The translations under genes were made by a program, and so were the position numbers. From NCBI GenBank assembly GCA_027489955.1, contig JAIXYZ010000013.1, positions 1,258,528 through 1,322,527 on the forward strand: DNA of 64,000 nucleotides. Reading direction: 5' to 3'. Below the pieces are notes generated by a model that saw only the letters and a program-made list of their open reading frames with translations, was not told where the DNA came from and did not search any database. Within the stretch, counting starts at the first letter, position 1; the number at the start of each line of letters is the position of its first letter. This stretch comes from Hyphomicrobiales bacterium. Its GTDB lineage: Bacteria > Pseudomonadota > Alphaproteobacteria > Rhizobiales > Beijerinckiaceae. Below, piece by piece: positions 45,977 through 55,868 of the stretch.

Positions 45977-47302
45977 TCAGGTCTCGCCGCCTCCCGCCTG
46001 CCGTCGCTCGTTTCGCAGCTTGTCCCACCAGGCGAGCCGCTTCTCGATCTCCTTCTCGAAGCCGTAGGGCGTCGGCTCGTAGAAGCGCTGGCGCCCGAGC
46101 TTTTCCGGCCAGTAGTCCTGGCCCGAGAACGCGTCGGGCGCGTCGTGATCATAGGCATAGTCCGACCCGTAGCCCTCGGCCTTCATCAGGCTGGTCGGGG
46201 CGTTGAGGATCGTCTTGGGCGGCATCAGCGAGCCGCCCTCCTTGGCCGTGCGCCGCGCGGCCTTGTAGGCCTTGTAGACGCCGTTCGATTTCGGCGCCGT
46301 CGCCAGGTACACGGCCGCCTGCGCCAGAGCGAGCTCGCCCTCCGGCGAGCCGAGGAAGTCGTAGGCATCCTTGGCCGCGTTCGCCACGACGAGCGCCTGC
46401 GGGTCGGCGAGGCCGATATCCTCCACCGCCATGCGCACCAGCCGCCGCGCGATGAAGAGCGGCGCCTCCCCCGCATCCAGCATCCGCGCCAGGTAGTACA
46501 GCGCGGCGTCGGGGTCCGAGCCGCGGATCGTCTTGTGAAGCGCCGAGATGAGGTTGTAGTGCCCGTCCTGGCCCTTGTCGTAGATCGGCGCGCGCCGCTG
46601 CACGATCTCCTGCAGCGTCTCGTTGTCGAAGATCTCGTCGGGCTTGGCCGCGCGCCACACCTCCTCTGCCAGCGTCAGGGCCGCCCGGCCATCGCCGTCC
46701 GCCATCCGGGCCAGCGCCATCCGGGCTTCGGTGGTCAGGGGCAGCGGCCGCCCCTCCTCCGCCTCGGCCCGCACGAGCAGCCGCTCGATCGCCGCCTCGT
46801 CCAGCGCCCGGAACGTCATCACCCGGGCGCGGGAGAGGAGCGCCGCATTGAGCTCGAAGGACGGGTTCTCAGTCGTCGCACCGACCAGCGTGATCGTGCC
46901 GTCCTCCATAACGGGAAGGAAGGCGTCGAGCTGGGCCCGGTTGAAGCGATGGATCTCGTCGACGAACAGCAGCGTGCCCTGCCCCGAATTGCGGCGCCCC
47001 CGCGCCACCTCGAACACTTTCTTGAGGTCGGCGACGCCGGAGAAGATCGCGGAGATCTGCTCGAAATGCAGCTTCGTCTCACCCGCCAGAAGCCGCGCCA
47101 CGGTCGTCTTGCCGGTGCCCGGCGGACCCCAGAAGATCATCGAGCCGAGCGAGCCGGAGGCAAGAAGCCGCGTCAGCGCCCCGTCGGGCCCGGTCAGGTG
47201 CTCCTGGCCGACGACATCGGCCAGATGCTGCGGCCGCAGCCGGTCGGCCAGCGGCCGCGGCGCCTCCTTCTCGAGCCCGGCGGCGGTGAACAGGTTGGAC
47301 AT
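45977..47302 (-). CDS. rarA: Replication-associated recombination protein A (RarA/MgsA)
   Basis: A 441-aa AAA+ ATPase acting at stalled forks: RPLADRLRPQHLADVVGQEHL, Walker A GPPGTGKTTVARLL, Walker B LLFVDEIHRFNRAQLD, sensor GATTENPSFE and the C-terminal tetramerisation domain. Its ATG is five bases after the degP stop, so the two share a message. Confidence 0.95.
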   Translation of the reverse strand: MSNLFTAAGLEKEAPRPLADRLRPQHLADVVGQEHLTGPDGALTRLLASGSLGSMIFWGPPGTGKTTVARLLAGETKLHFEQISAIFSGVADLKKVFEVARGRRNSGQGTLLFVDEIHRFNRAQLDAFLPVMEDGTITLVGATTENPSFELNAALLSRARVMTFRALDEAAIERLLVRAEAEEGRPLPLTTEARMALARMADGDGRAALTLAEEVWRAAKPDEIFDNETLQEIVQRRAPIYDKGQDGHYNLISALHKTIRGSDPDAALYYLARMLDAGEAPLFIARRLVRMAVEDIGLADPQALVVANAAKDAYDFLGSPEGELALAQAAVYLATAPKSNGVYKAYKAARRTAKEGGSLMPPKTILNAPTSLMKAEGYGSDYAYDHDAPDAFSGQDYWPEKLGRQRFYEPTPYGFEKEIEKRLAWWDKLRNERRQAGGGET

Positions 47303-47307
47303 GGCCG

Positions 47308-48705
47308 TCAGCCGCCCAGAACCGTCCTGATGACCTGGCCGCCCCGATTCAGCGTCACCTCCCAATAGCGTTGGCGCGTGGTGGAGAGGCGCTGCAGGTC
47401 CTTCGAGGTCTCGACGGCCGCGCCGTTGATCGCGAGGATCACGTCGCCCTTGCGGAAGCCGACCTGCTGGGCGGTGCTGCCGTCCTCGATCTCGGCGAGA
47501 ACGACGCCCTCGGCGCTCGCCTCCAGAGACAATTCGTCGGCGACCGCCGGCGAGAGATTGAGCGCGGTTGCGCCCGCGAACGGCGTGCGGCCCGTCAGCT
47601 TCACCGGATCGCGCGGGCGCGTCTCCGGCGGCGGAACGAGCTTGACCGGCACGACCACGCGCTTGCCGCCGCGCATCACGGTCAGGGATGCCGTGCCGCC
47701 CAGCGTCCGGGTGGCGAAGCGGTATCCGAACGCGTCCGGATCGTCGACGTTGAGCCCGTCCACCGCGATGATGACGTCGCCCCGGCGCAGGTCCGCCTCG
47801 GCAGCGGGGCCCTTCGGCACCACTCCGGTGACGAGGACGCCCATGGGCCGGTCGAGGCCGAGCGTCTCGGCCATGTCGGCGGCGACGACCTGGACCGAGC
47901 CGCCGAACCACGGGCGGCGGACGGTCTTCACCCCTCCCCGCGCCGATTCCACGACGACCCGCACCATCGCCGTCGGGATGGCGAAGCCGATGCCGTGGCT
48001 GCCGCCGGAGCGGGAGAAGATCGCCGTGTTGATGCCGACCAGCCGGCCGTTCATGTCGATCAGCGCGCCGCCGGAATTGCCCGGATTGATGGCGGCGTCC
48101 GTCTGGATGAAGGACTGGTAGTCCGAGATGCCGACCTGGGTGCGGGCGAGCGCGGAGACGATGCCCTGGGTGACCGTCTGCCCGACGCCGAACGGGTTGC
48201 CGATCGCCAGCACGAAGTCGCCCACCTGCAGCGCGTCCGAGTCGCCGATCTCCAGCGCCGTGACCGGGGGCGGGTTCTTGAGCTTCAGCACCGCGAGGTC
48301 CGTTCGCGGATCGCGCAGCACGATGTCGGCCTCGAATTCGCGGCGGTCGGCGAAGGCGACCTTCACCTCGGTCATGTTCTCGATGACATGGTGGTTCGTC
48401 ACGACGAAACCCGCCGGGTCAACGATCACGCCGGAGCCCAGGGAGCGCTGCATCCGCTCCTGCGGCATGCCGGAATCGCCGCCGAAGAAGCGCCGGAAGA
48501 TCGGGTCGTCCATCAGCGGGTTCCGCGGCTGGGCGCGCGCACCATAGACGTTGACGACCGACGGCGCAGCCTTTCGGACCACAGGCGCGAGCGAGAACTG
48601 CACCTGGGCGCGGCTCTCCGGCACCACACGGTCCTGCGCGAACGCGGCCACCGGCGCCGCTGACGCCAGGGCCGCAAGGATGAGCCAGGCCGAAATGCGT
48701 TTCAC
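47308..48705 (-). CDS. degP: DegP/DegQ-type periplasmic serine protease
   Basis: A 465-aa trypsin-like protease with two PDZ domains. Start GTG at 48705 with GGAGG five bases before; MKRISAWLIL begins a signal peptide cut near FAQ. Triad H106 (VVTNHHVI), D136 (RTDLAVLK) and S211 (NPGNSGGAL). PDZ1 about 260-350, PDZ2 about 370-460. Quality control in the periplasm. Divergent from the BLUF gene, 76 bp apart. Confidence 0.93.
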   Translation of the reverse strand: MKRISAWLILAALASAAPVAAFAQDRVVPESRAQVQFSLAPVVRKAAPSVVNVYGARAQPRNPLMDDPIFRRFFGGDSGMPQERMQRSLGSGVIVDPAGFVVTNHHVIENMTEVKVAFADRREFEADIVLRDPRTDLAVLKLKNPPPVTALEIGDSDALQVGDFVLAIGNPFGVGQTVTQGIVSALARTQVGISDYQSFIQTDAAINPGNSGGALIDMNGRLVGINTAIFSRSGGSHGIGFAIPTAMVRVVVESARGGVKTVRRPWFGGSVQVVAADMAETLGLDRPMGVLVTGVVPKGPAAEADLRRGDVIIAVDGLNVDDPDAFGYRFATRTLGGTASLTVMRGGKRVVVPVKLVPPPETRPRDPVKLTGRTPFAGATALNLSPAVADELSLEASAEGVVLAEIEDGSTAQQVGFRKGDVILAINGAAVETSKDLQRLSTTRQRYWEVTLNRGGQVIRTVLGG

Positions 48706-48781
48706 GGGAACCTCCGAAGTGCACACGAGATAGGCATGATTAACGAATATCGGCGCATCGTGCCCTTGGGGGATGATGCCA

Positions 48782-49252
48782 ATGCACCTGATTCAAACCG
48801 CTTATCACAGCCGCAGCAGGCTGGGCAGCGACGGAAGAGCCATGCTCCAGGGCCTGAGGGAGATCCTGGCAGCGGCCCGTGGCCATAACGAGGCGGCGGG
48901 CATCACTGGCTACCTCGCCTTCGACAAGGTCTCGTTCGTGCAGATCCTGGAGGGGCCGCGCGCTGCGGTGGCCGAACTCATGGCCACGATCCGCAACGAT
49001 CCGCGCCACGAGACGGTCGTCGTGCTGGGCCAGCGCACCATCGCAACGCGCGACTTCGACAACTGGGCCATGGGTGGCGGCCTGCGCACGGTCGACCAGC
49101 AGGAGGTCTATCTCCGCCACGGCTTCAGCCAGGGGATGGATCCCGCGCGGCTCACCTTGTCCAGGCTCGTCGCGCTCGCCCGCGATCTCGTCGATCTGGA
49201 AGCGGGCCGCCGCCGCTCCGACGCCGAAACCGAGCAGGAAGCCGAAATCTGA
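48782..49252 (+). CDS. BLUF-domain blue-light sensor protein
   Basis: A 156-aa protein made of a BLUF domain and a short C-terminal helical cap. Flavin-switch residues fit: Y8 (TAYHSRS), N36 (RGHNEAAGITG) and Q54 (VSFVQILEGP), then NDPRHETVVVL and RDFDNWAMGGG. The loop after Y8 is about four residues longer than usual. ATG 48782 follows GGGGGA at eight bases; ATGs at 48773 and 48776 are less well placed. There is no output domain, so it must act through a partner. Confidence 0.88.
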   Translation: MHLIQTAYHSRSRLGSDGRAMLQGLREILAAARGHNEAAGITGYLAFDKVSFVQILEGPRAAVAELMATIRNDPRHETVVVLGQRTIATRDFDNWAMGGGLRTVDQQEVYLRHGFSQGMDPARLTLSRLVALARDLVDLEAGRRRSDAETEQEAEI

Positions 49253-49268
49253 GTTTCGCATGACGAAA

Positions 49269-49293
49269 AAGGCGGCCCTTGCGGGGCCGCCTT
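49269..49293 (-). terminator. Rho-independent terminator of the ribosomal alpha operon
   Basis: On the minus strand the stem AAGGCGGCCC / GGGCCGCCTT (5-base loop) is followed by TTTTT. It is 30 bp past the rplQ stop and also lies behind the convergent BLUF gene. Confidence 0.9.
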
Positions 49294-49322
49294 GTCCGTA
49301 AATGAATTGCCTGACAGCGCGA

Positions 49323-49742
49323 TCAGGCGGCCTCATCGGCCTCGCGAGCCTGAACCGGGCCCGAATCCTGGCCCTTGGCCGAGACGTCGCGATCCACGAA
49401 CTCGATCACCGCGAGCGGGGCGTTGTCGCCGTAGCGGAAGCCCGCCTTCAGCACCCGGGTGTAGCCGCCGTTGCGGTCCTTGTAGCGCGGGCCCAGCACG
49501 TCGAAGAGCTTCTTGACGATGGCCTGGTCCTTGATCTGCGCGACGGCCTGGCGGCGCGCATGCAGATCGCCGCGCTTGCCGAGCGTGACCAGCTTCTCGA
49601 CGACCGGACGCAGGTCCTTGGCCTTCGGCAGCGTGGTGACGATCTGCTCGTGCTTGATGAGCGCGACCGCCATGTTGGCGAACATCGCCTTGCGATGCTC
49701 GGAGGACCGGTTGAACCGGCGACCCGCAAAACCGTGACGCAT
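49323..49742 (-). CDS. rplQ: 50S ribosomal protein L17
   Basis: A 139-aa L17: [20 protein letters not shown], then [21 protein letters not shown]. The last 20 residues form an acidic tail beyond the conserved core. Last gene of the tuf-to-rplQ block; the gap to rpoA is 80 bp. Confidence 0.97.
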   Translation of the reverse strand: MRHGFAGRRFNRSSEHRKAMFANMAVALIKHEQIVTTLPKAKDLRPVVEKLVTLGKRGDLHARRQAVAQIKDQAIVKKLFDVLGPRYKDRNGGYTRVLKAGFRYGDNAPLAVIEFVDRDVSAKGQDSGPVQAREADEAA

Positions 49743-49822
49743 GATGGCTCTCCTTCAGGATGTTACGGCCGCCGTGCCAAGGAACGGCCGTTCGTTATGG
49801 GCGGGCTGACGAGCCCGCCGGC

Positions 49823-50842
49823 TCAGTAATGTTCCTCGAACCGCTTGGCGAGGTCCTCGATGTTCTCCGGCGGCCAGCCCACGACATCCATGCCGAGGTG
49901 AAGGCCCATGCCGGCGAGCACTTCCTTGATCTCGTTGAGCGACTTGCGGCCGAAGTTCGGGGTCCGCAGCATCTCGGCTTCCGACTTCTGGATGAGGTCG
50001 CCGATATAGACGATGTTGTCGTTCTTCAGGCAGTTCGCCGAACGGACCGACAGCTCGAGCTCGTCGACCTTCTTGAGCAGGGCCGGGTTGAACGGAAGCT
50101 GCGGCGCCGAGGAGGCGGCGGCTTCGTCCTTGCGGGGCTCCTCGAAGTTGACGAACACGGAGAGCTGGTCCTGCAGGATGCGGGCGGCGAACGCCACCGC
50201 ATCGTCCGGCGTGACCGCGCCGTTGGTCTCGACCGTCATCGTCAGCTTGTCGTAGTCGAGGATCTGGCCCTCGCGGGTGTTCTCCACCCGGTAGGACACC
50301 TTGCGCACCGGCGAGTACAGCGAGTCGACCGGGATGAGGCCGATCGGCGCGTCCTCGGGACGGTTGCGCTCGGCCGGGACGTAGCCCTTGCCGGTGGCGA
50401 CCGTGAACTCCATGCGGATCTCCGCGCCCTCGTCCAGCGTGCAGAGCACGAGGTTCGGGTTCAGGATCTGGATGTCGCCCGTGGTGGCGATGTCGCCGGC
50501 GGTGACCTGGCCGGGGCCCTGCTTGCGCAGCGTCATCCGCTTGGCGGTGTCGCCCTGCATCTTGATGGCCACGGCCTTCACGTTCAGCACGATGTCCGTC
50601 ACGTCCTCGCGGACACCCGGGATCGAGGAGAACTCGTGCAGCACGCCGTCGATGTGGACGGACGTGACCGCCGCGCCCTGGAGCGAGGACAGAAGCACGC
50701 GCCGGAGGGCGTTGCCGAGGGTCATGCCGAAGCCGCGCTCCAGCGGCTCGGCGACGACCGTCGCCTCCCGCGTGGCGTCGTCGCCCGGAATGATCTCGAG
50801 CTTGTTCGGCTTGATGAGCTCTTGCCAGTTCTTCTGAATCAC
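49823..50842 (-). CDS. rpoA: DNA-directed RNA polymerase subunit alpha
   Basis: A 339-aa alpha subunit: assembly domain 1-235 ([20 protein letters not shown]) and C-terminal domain about 255-339 ([31 protein letters not shown]) that contacts UP elements and activators. Starts with GTG at 50842. The gap to rpsK upstream is 91 bp. Confidence 0.98.
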   Translation of the reverse strand: MIQKNWQELIKPNKLEIIPGDDATREATVVAEPLERGFGMTLGNALRRVLLSSLQGAAVTSVHIDGVLHEFSSIPGVREDVTDIVLNVKAVAIKMQGDTAKRMTLRKQGPGQVTAGDIATTGDIQILNPNLVLCTLDEGAEIRMEFTVATGKGYVPAERNRPEDAPIGLIPVDSLYSPVRKVSYRVENTREGQILDYDKLTMTVETNGAVTPDDAVAFAARILQDQLSVFVNFEEPRKDEAAASSAPQLPFNPALLKKVDELELSVRSANCLKNDNIVYIGDLIQKSEAEMLRTPNFGRKSLNEIKEVLAGMGLHLGMDVVGWPPENIEDLAKRFEEHY

Positions 50843-50933
50843 GGCCGCAACCTCGTTGGATCGGCTGATGCGGAAGGCCCCTGCCCTCCGCGAAAGACGG
50901 CGCCGGCGCGGCGCCGCAGGTTCATGTCGGACG

Positions 50934-51323
50934 TCAGACGCGGCGACGCTTGCGCGGGCGGCAGCCGTTATGCGGGATCGGCGTCACGTCGCGGATCGAG
51001 GTCACCGTGAAGCCGGCGGCCTGAAGGGCGCGCAGCGCGGACTCGCGGCCGGAGCCGGGACCCGTCACCTCGACCTCGAGGGTGCGCATGCCGTGCTCGG
51101 AGGCCTTGCGGGCGGCATCCTCGGCGGCGACCTGGGCGGCATACGGGGTCGACTTGCGCGAGCCCTTGAAGCCCATCATGCCGGCGGACGACCAGGAGAT
51201 CGTGTTGCCCTGGGCATCGGTGATCGTGATCATCGTGTTGTTGAACGAGGCGTTCACGTGGGCGACGCCGGACACGATGTTCTTGCGTTCGCGACGGCGG
51301 ACGCGGGTGGCTTCCTTCGCCAT
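50934..51323 (-). CDS. rpsK: 30S ribosomal protein S11
   Basis: A 129-aa S11: [41 protein letters not shown] and the end [19 protein letters not shown] 117-bp gap with a CCCGGCG / CGCCGGG stem (51385-51411) separates it from rpsM. Confidence 0.98.
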   Translation of the reverse strand: MAKEATRVRRRERKNIVSGVAHVNASFNNTMITITDAQGNTISWSSAGMMGFKGSRKSTPYAAQVAAEDAARKASEHGMRTLEVEVTGPGSGRESALRALQAAGFTVTSIRDVTPIPHNGCRPRKRRRV

Positions 51324-51440
51324 GTCTTGTCTTATCCTTCGGGCGCGCCCGTCATGCCAGGCGCTGGGGATTTCAGGTGGTCAACCCGGCGGCGCTGCGC
51401 GCGACGCCGGGCCCGTTGTCGTCACCGCGAATGCGGCGGA

Positions 51441-51809
51441 TTACTTCTTCTTGCCGGCGATCGGCTTGGCCTTGCCCTTGCGGGTGCGGGCATTGGTGTG
51501 CGTGCGCTGGCCGCGAACCGGCAGGCCGCGACGATGGCGCAGGCCTCGATAGCAGCCCAGGTCCATCAGGCGCTTGATGTTCATGGACACCTCGCGGCGC
51601 AGGTCGCCTTCCACGAGGTAGTCGCGGTCGATGGTCTCGCGGATCTGCAGGACCTCGGCATCCGTCAGCTGGTTGACGCGGCGGTCGGCCGGGATGGAGA
51701 CCTTCTCGCAGATCTCCTCGGCCTTCTTGGAGCCGATGCCGTGAATGTACTGGAGCGCGATGATGACGCGCTTGTTGGTCGGAATGTTTACGCCGGCGAT
51801 ACGCGCCAT
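51441..51809 (-). CDS. rpsM: 30S ribosomal protein S13
   Basis: A 122-aa S13: [32 protein letters not shown] and [20 protein letters not shown]. First gene of the alpha operon part here; rpsD is absent, as usual in alphaproteobacteria. A structured 180-bp leader precedes it. Confidence 0.98.
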   Translation of the reverse strand: MARIAGVNIPTNKRVIIALQYIHGIGSKKAEEICEKVSIPADRRVNQLTDAEVLQIRETIDRDYLVEGDLRREVSMNIKRLMDLGCYRGLRHRRGLPVRGQRTHTNARTRKGKAKPIAGKKK

Positions 51810-51833
51810 CTGTCTCTCGCTCCATGTGGGCGA

Positions 51834-51948
51834 AAAGGTCCGCTGACCTTTCCGCGGGTTTCACCCGCGTCCGGTGGAGGCCGGCCCCTGCGGGCGTTTC
51901 ACGAAAACAAGCGATGCCATCCCTCGAAACGAGGCATCGGCATCGCTT
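51834..51948 (-). promoter_or_regulatory. Three-hairpin region between adk and rpsM
   Basis: In gene direction: a long stem AAGCGATGCC...GGCATCGCTT with inner CGAGG/CCTCG (51948-51909, followed by GTTTTC), a perfect CGCGGGT/ACCCGCG stem (51869-51853) and a perfect AAAGGTC/GACCTTT stem (51851-51834) running into TTTT, 24 bp before the rpsM ATG. The first resembles a terminator behind adk, the last an attenuator. Confidence 0.65.
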
Positions 51949-51991
51949 TTGTCGAAACGAGCGTGTGCCCTAGCGGCTGCCGCCCGGGATG

Positions 51992-52597
51992 TCAACCGTG
52001 GGCGGCCCTGGGCTGCGAACCAGCGAGCGCGGCGTCGATGGCCGCCGAGACGGCATCGATGGGCTGCATGCCGTCGACTTCCACGATCGCGCCCTTGGCC
52101 TTGTAGTAGGGCGCGACGACCGCGGTGTCCCGGTTATAGGCGTCGAGCCGCGTCTTGAAGACGTCCGGGTCGTCGTCCTTGCGGACCGGCTCGCCCCGGG
52201 CCTTGGTTTCCTCGGCGCGCTTCACGATGCGCCCCACCAGGGCCGACTGGTCGACCTTCAGTTCGATGACGGCATCGAGCGCCAGCCCCTTGCCCGCGAG
52301 CATGGAATCGAGCGCCTCGGCCTGCGCCACCGTGCGCGGGAAACCGTCCAGGATGAACCCGCGGCGGGCATCGGCCTCCTCGATCCGGTCGGCGACGATG
52401 CCGATGACGATCTCGTCGGAGACGAGCTGGCCCGCCTCCATCACCGCCTTGGCCTTGAGACCGACCGGCGTGCCGGCAGCGACCGCGGCGCGAAGCATGT
52501 CGCCGGTCGAAAGCTGCGGAATGCCGTGCTTGTCGACGAGCCGCTTGGCCTGCGTGCCCTTCCCGGCGCCCGGCGGGCCCAACAGGATCAGTCTCAT
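51992..52597 (-). CDS. adk: Adenylate kinase
   Basis: A 201-aa short-LID adenylate kinase (2 ADP to ATP and AMP): P-loop [19 protein letters not shown] site [27 protein letters not shown]. The zinc-binding long LID is absent, typical of alphaproteobacteria. Its ATG overlaps the secY stop by 4 bp. Confidence 0.97.
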   Translation of the reverse strand: MRLILLGPPGAGKGTQAKRLVDKHGIPQLSTGDMLRAAVAAGTPVGLKAKAVMEAGQLVSDEIVIGIVADRIEEADARRGFILDGFPRTVAQAEALDSMLAGKGLALDAVIELKVDQSALVGRIVKRAEETKARGEPVRKDDDPDVFKTRLDAYNRDTAVVAPYYKAKGAIVEVDGMQPIDAVSAAIDAALAGSQPRAAHG

Positions 52598-53928
52598 TTG
52601 CGGCGGCTCCCCCTGAGCTTGGCCTTCTTGACGAGGCCCTCGTACTGATGCGCGAGCAGATGCCCGTGGATCTGCGCGACAGTGTCCATCGTGACGGACA
52701 CCACGATCAAGAGGGAGGTACCGCCAAAATAGAAGGGGAGCGAGGCATATGAGATCAGCAATTCGGGTAGCAGGCAGATCAGCGCCAGGTACATCGCGCC
52801 GATCACGGTGATCCGCGTCAGCACCTTGTCGATGAACTCGGCCGTGCGCTCGCCCGGACGGATGCCGGGGATGAAGCCGCCCTGCTTCTTCAGGTTGTCC
52901 GCCGTCTCGGCCGGATTGAACATGATCGACGTGTAGAAGAACGCGAAGAACACGATCATCGCCACGTAGAGGACCATGTAGAGCGGCCGGCCGTGGCCCA
53001 GATAGGTCGCCATCGTGCCCAGGAAGCCGGTGCCCTGGTTCTGCGCGAAGCTTGCGATCGTGGTGGGCAGCAGCAGCAGCGACGAGGCGAAGATCGGCGG
53101 CATGACGCCGGCGGTGTTGAGCTTCAGCGGCAGGAAGGACGTCTGCCCCTCATAGACGCGGTTGCCGACCTGGCGCTTGGGATACGAGATCAGGAGGCGG
53201 CGCTGGGCGCGCTCCATGAACACGATGAAGGCGACGACGATCACCGCCATCACGATGACGCCCAGGATGATCGCCGTGGACAGCGCGCCCTGGCGGCCGA
53301 GCTCGAGCGTGCCGGCGATGGCCGAGGGCAGCTCCGCCACGATGCCGGCGAAGATGATCAGCGAGATGCCGTTGCCGATGCCGCGCGCGGTGATCTGCTC
53401 GCCGAGCCACATCAGGAACATCGTGCCGCCCACGAGGGTGATCGTGGTCGAGATGAGGAAGAACATCCCCGGATTGATGACGACGTTCCCCTGCCCCTGC
53501 AGGCCGATGCCGATGCCGTAGGCCTGGAAGAGGGCCAGGAACACCGTCAGGTAGCGGGTGTACTGGTTCAGGACCTTTCGGCCCTGCTCGCCCTCCTTCT
53601 TCAGCGCCTCCAGAGAAGGCATGACGCTGGTGAGGAGCTGGATGACGATCGAGGCCGTGATGTACGGCATGATGTTCAGGGCGAAGATCGCCATGCGGCT
53701 GACCGCGCCGCCCGAGAACATGTTGAACAGCCCGAGCACGCCGCCCTGGGTCTGGCGGAAGACGTCCGCGAGGGCTTCCGGATTGATCCCGGGCAGAGGG
53801 ATATACGTGCCCAGCCGGTAGACGATGAGGGCGCCCAGCGTGAACCAGATGCGCTTCTTGAGCTCGGTCGCCTTGGCGAGAGCCCCGAAATTCAGGTTGG
53901 CTGCGAGCTGTTCTGCTGCCGATGCCAT
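52594..53928 (-). CDS. secY: Protein translocase subunit SecY
   Basis: A 444-aa SecY channel with ten helices: [17 protein letters not shown], the plug region [21 protein letters not shown], and [19 protein letters not shown] [18 protein letters not shown]. Inner-membrane core of the Sec translocon. Preceded by a 154-bp gap with a long hairpin. Confidence 0.98.
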   Translation of the reverse strand: MASAAEQLAANLNFGALAKATELKKRIWFTLGALIVYRLGTYIPLPGINPEALADVFRQTQGGVLGLFNMFSGGAVSRMAIFALNIMPYITASIVIQLLTSVMPSLEALKKEGEQGRKVLNQYTRYLTVFLALFQAYGIGIGLQGQGNVVINPGMFFLISTTITLVGGTMFLMWLGEQITARGIGNGISLIIFAGIVAELPSAIAGTLELGRQGALSTAIILGVIVMAVIVVAFIVFMERAQRRLLISYPKRQVGNRVYEGQTSFLPLKLNTAGVMPPIFASSLLLLPTTIASFAQNQGTGFLGTMATYLGHGRPLYMVLYVAMIVFFAFFYTSIMFNPAETADNLKKQGGFIPGIRPGERTAEFIDKVLTRITVIGAMYLALICLLPELLISYASLPFYFGGTSLLIVVSVTMDTVAQIHGHLLAHQYEGLVKKAKLRGSRRK

Positions 53929-53982
53929 CTTTGGTCCTTCGTGTCGCAGGCCGTGTGGAGCGAGCTTCGGCCTGACATGCGT

Positions 53983-54023
53983 GAGCGGCCGCGAGAGATG
54001 TGATCTCTCGGGCCGCCCCGCTC
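53983..54023. promoter_or_regulatory. Long hairpin between rplO and secY
   Basis: Outer stem GAGCGG / CCGCTC and inner stem CGAGAGAT / ATCTCTCG with loop GTG form a hairpin of about 41 nt. A second stem, CAGGCCG / CGGCCTG (53947-53974), follows towards secY. No T-run. Confidence 0.65.
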
Positions 54024-54082
54024 AAGTCTTCCGACGGATAAAACTGGCCGCGCCGGACGGCGCGTCAGACGTCTCCGGCGCG

Positions 54083-54556
54083 TCAGGCCTCAGCCGGAGC
54101 GCCGAGGATCGTGACCGAACCGCCGGCCTTCTCGATCGCGGCGACCGCCGACTTGGAGGCCGCGGCGACCTCGAAGGCGAGCTTCGCCTTCAGTTCGCCC
54201 TGCCCCAGCAGCTTCACGCCGTCCCGGGCCTTGGCGCACACGCCGGCCGCGACGAGCGCGTCCTGGGTGATCGCGGCGCCCTTGTCCAGCTTGCCCGCGT
54301 CGATCGCGGTCTGGATGCGGCCGATATTGACCTCGTTGAAATCCTTCGAGAAGGGATTCCAGAAGCCGCGCTTGGGCAGGCGGCGATGCAGCGGCATCTG
54401 GCCGCCCTCGAAGCCCTTGATGGCGACGCCCGAGCGCGAGGTCTGACCCTTCACGCCGCGGCCGCCGGTCTTGCCCTTGCCGGAGCCGATGCCCCGGCCG
54501 ACGCGCATGCGCTTCTTGGAAGCGCCGGCATTGTCACGAATGTCGTTGAGTTTCAT
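54083..54556 (-). CDS. rplO: 50S ribosomal protein L15
   Basis: A 157-aa L15: [57 protein letters not shown]. The ATG at 54556 is the family start; 11 bp after rpmD. Confidence 0.97.
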   Translation of the reverse strand: MKLNDIRDNAGASKKRMRVGRGIGSGKGKTGGRGVKGQTSRSGVAIKGFEGGQMPLHRRLPKRGFWNPFSKDFNEVNIGRIQTAIDAGKLDKGAAITQDALVAAGVCAKARDGVKLLGQGELKAKLAFEVAAASKSAVAAIEKAGGSVTILGAPAEA

Positions 54557-54567
54557 CGCGCCCTCCC

Positions 54568-54792
54568 TCACTTGGCGGCCGCGGACTGATCGTCCACGAC
54601 GCGCACGAGGTGCTTGACCTTCTCGATCATGCCGCGAACCGCAGGGGTGTCCTGCAGGGTGGAGCGGCGGCGGATCTTGTTCAGGCCGAGGCCGATCAGC
54701 GTCTGGCGCTGGGCGGCCTCGCGGCGGATGGGGCTGCCGGTCTGCTCGACGACGAGCGTCTTGGCGGCCGCCTGCTTGGCGTTCTTGGCCAT
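54568..54792 (-). CDS. rpmD: 50S ribosomal protein L30
   Basis: A 74-aa L30: [54 protein letters not shown] 12-residue Ala/Lys extension precedes the core. Twelve bp after rpsE. Confidence 0.96.
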   Translation of the reverse strand: MAKNAKQAAAKTLVVEQTGSPIRREAAQRQTLIGLGLNKIRRRSTLQDTPAVRGMIEKVKHLVRVVDDQSAAAK

Positions 54793-54804
54793 GGGGCGCT
54801 CTCC

Positions 54805-55356
54805 TTACGCTTCGGCCGCTTCGGAGCCACCGTCACGACGGCGACCCTGGAGCACCGAAACCTTGATCCCGCGGCGAGCCGCGACCGAACGGGGGCTGTC
54901 CTCGTTCTTGAGCGCGTCGAACGTCGCGCGGACCAAGTTGTACGGGTTGGAGGAGCCCAGCGACTTCGAGACGACGTCATGGACGCCGAGCGCCTCGAAG
55001 ACGGCGCGCATCGGGCCGCCGGCGATGATGCCGGTGCCGGGAGGAGCCGCGCGCAGCACGACCTTGCCGGCGCCGTGGCGGCCGTTCACGTCGTGATGGA
55101 GGGTGCGGCCTTCCTTCAGGGACACGCGCACCAGGCCGCGCTTGGCGGCGTCGGTGGCCTTGCGGATCGCCTCGGGAACCTCGCGGGCCTTGCCGTGGCC
55201 GAAGCCGACACGGCCTTTCTGGTCGCCCACGACGACGAGGGCAGCGAAGCCGAAACGACGGCCGCCCTTCACCACCTTGGCGACGCGGTTGATGTGGACC
55301 AGCCGGTCCACGAACTCGCTGTCGCGCTCTTCGCGCTGCTGACGTTCTCTCGCCAT
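54805..55356 (-). CDS. rpsE: 30S ribosomal protein S5
   Basis: A 183-aa S5: [40 protein letters not shown] and [20 protein letters not shown]. Start MARERQQ at 55356; a four-residue longer reading exists. It follows a 137-bp gap with four hairpins. Confidence 0.97.
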   Translation of the reverse strand: MARERQQREERDSEFVDRLVHINRVAKVVKGGRRFGFAALVVVGDQKGRVGFGHGKAREVPEAIRKATDAAKRGLVRVSLKEGRTLHHDVNGRHGAGKVVLRAAPPGTGIIAGGPMRAVFEALGVHDVVSKSLGSSNPYNLVRATFDALKNEDSPRSVAARRGIKVSVLQGRRRDGGSEAAEA

Positions 55357-55372
55357 GATCTCTCTCACTTGC

Positions 55373-55492
55373 GCGGACCGCGGCTGGTCCGCTCGCTTGA
55401 TGATGTCGTGCCCGGCGCGAGGAAGGCGCGCCGGACGCCGCTTGTCAGTTCACGCCGCCCGACCGGGCGGCGGGGTTCGCCAAAGGCGAACC
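55373..55492. promoter_or_regulatory. Four consecutive perfect hairpins between rplR and rpsE
   Basis: GGTTCGCC/GGCGAACC (55474-55492), CGCCGCCCG/CGGGCGGCG (55453-55472), CCGGCGCG/CGCGCCGG (55412-55434) and GCGGACC/GGTCCGC (55373-55392) fill nearly the whole gap. No T-runs, so termination is unlikely; RNA processing, stability or translational control are possible. Confidence 0.75.
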
Positions 55493-55493
55493 G

Positions 55494-55856
55494 TCAGAAG
55501 TTCAGACCGCCCTCGCGGGCCGCCTCGGCCAGCGCCTTGACGCGGCCGTGATAGACATAGGCGCCGCGGTCGAAGACCACGTCCTTGACGCCCGCCTTGA
55601 CGGCCCGCTCGGCGATGAGCTTGCCGACCGTCTGGGCGGCCGAGATGTCGGCGCCGGTCTTCAGGCTGGAGCGGATATCCTTTTCCAGCGTGGAGGCCGA
55701 AGCCAGGGTCTTGCCCGCCGCGTCGTCGATGATCTGTGCGTAGATCTGCTTCGACGAACGGAAGACGGACAGGCGGACGCGGCCGTTGGCCGCCGCCTTG
55801 AGCGCGCGGCGGACGCGCGCCTTGCGCCGTGTCAGCGCTTGCAGGTCCTTGGTCAT
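55494..55856 (-). CDS. rplR: 50S ribosomal protein L18
   Basis: A 120-aa 5S-rRNA-binding L18: [40 protein letters not shown] and [20 protein letters not shown]. Confidence 0.97.
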   Translation of the reverse strand: MTKDLQALTRRKARVRRALKAAANGRVRLSVFRSSKQIYAQIIDDAAGKTLASASTLEKDIRSSLKTGADISAAQTVGKLIAERAVKAGVKDVVFDRGAYVYHGRVKALAEAAREGGLNF

Positions 55857-55868
55857 GACCGCTGCTCC

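Noticed and set aside
53150..54025. Long open frames overlapping secY and rplB and most ribosomal genes
   Set aside because: Low-complexity Arg/Pro/Gly-rich translations caused by high GC; the real ribosomal genes occupy the same DNA.
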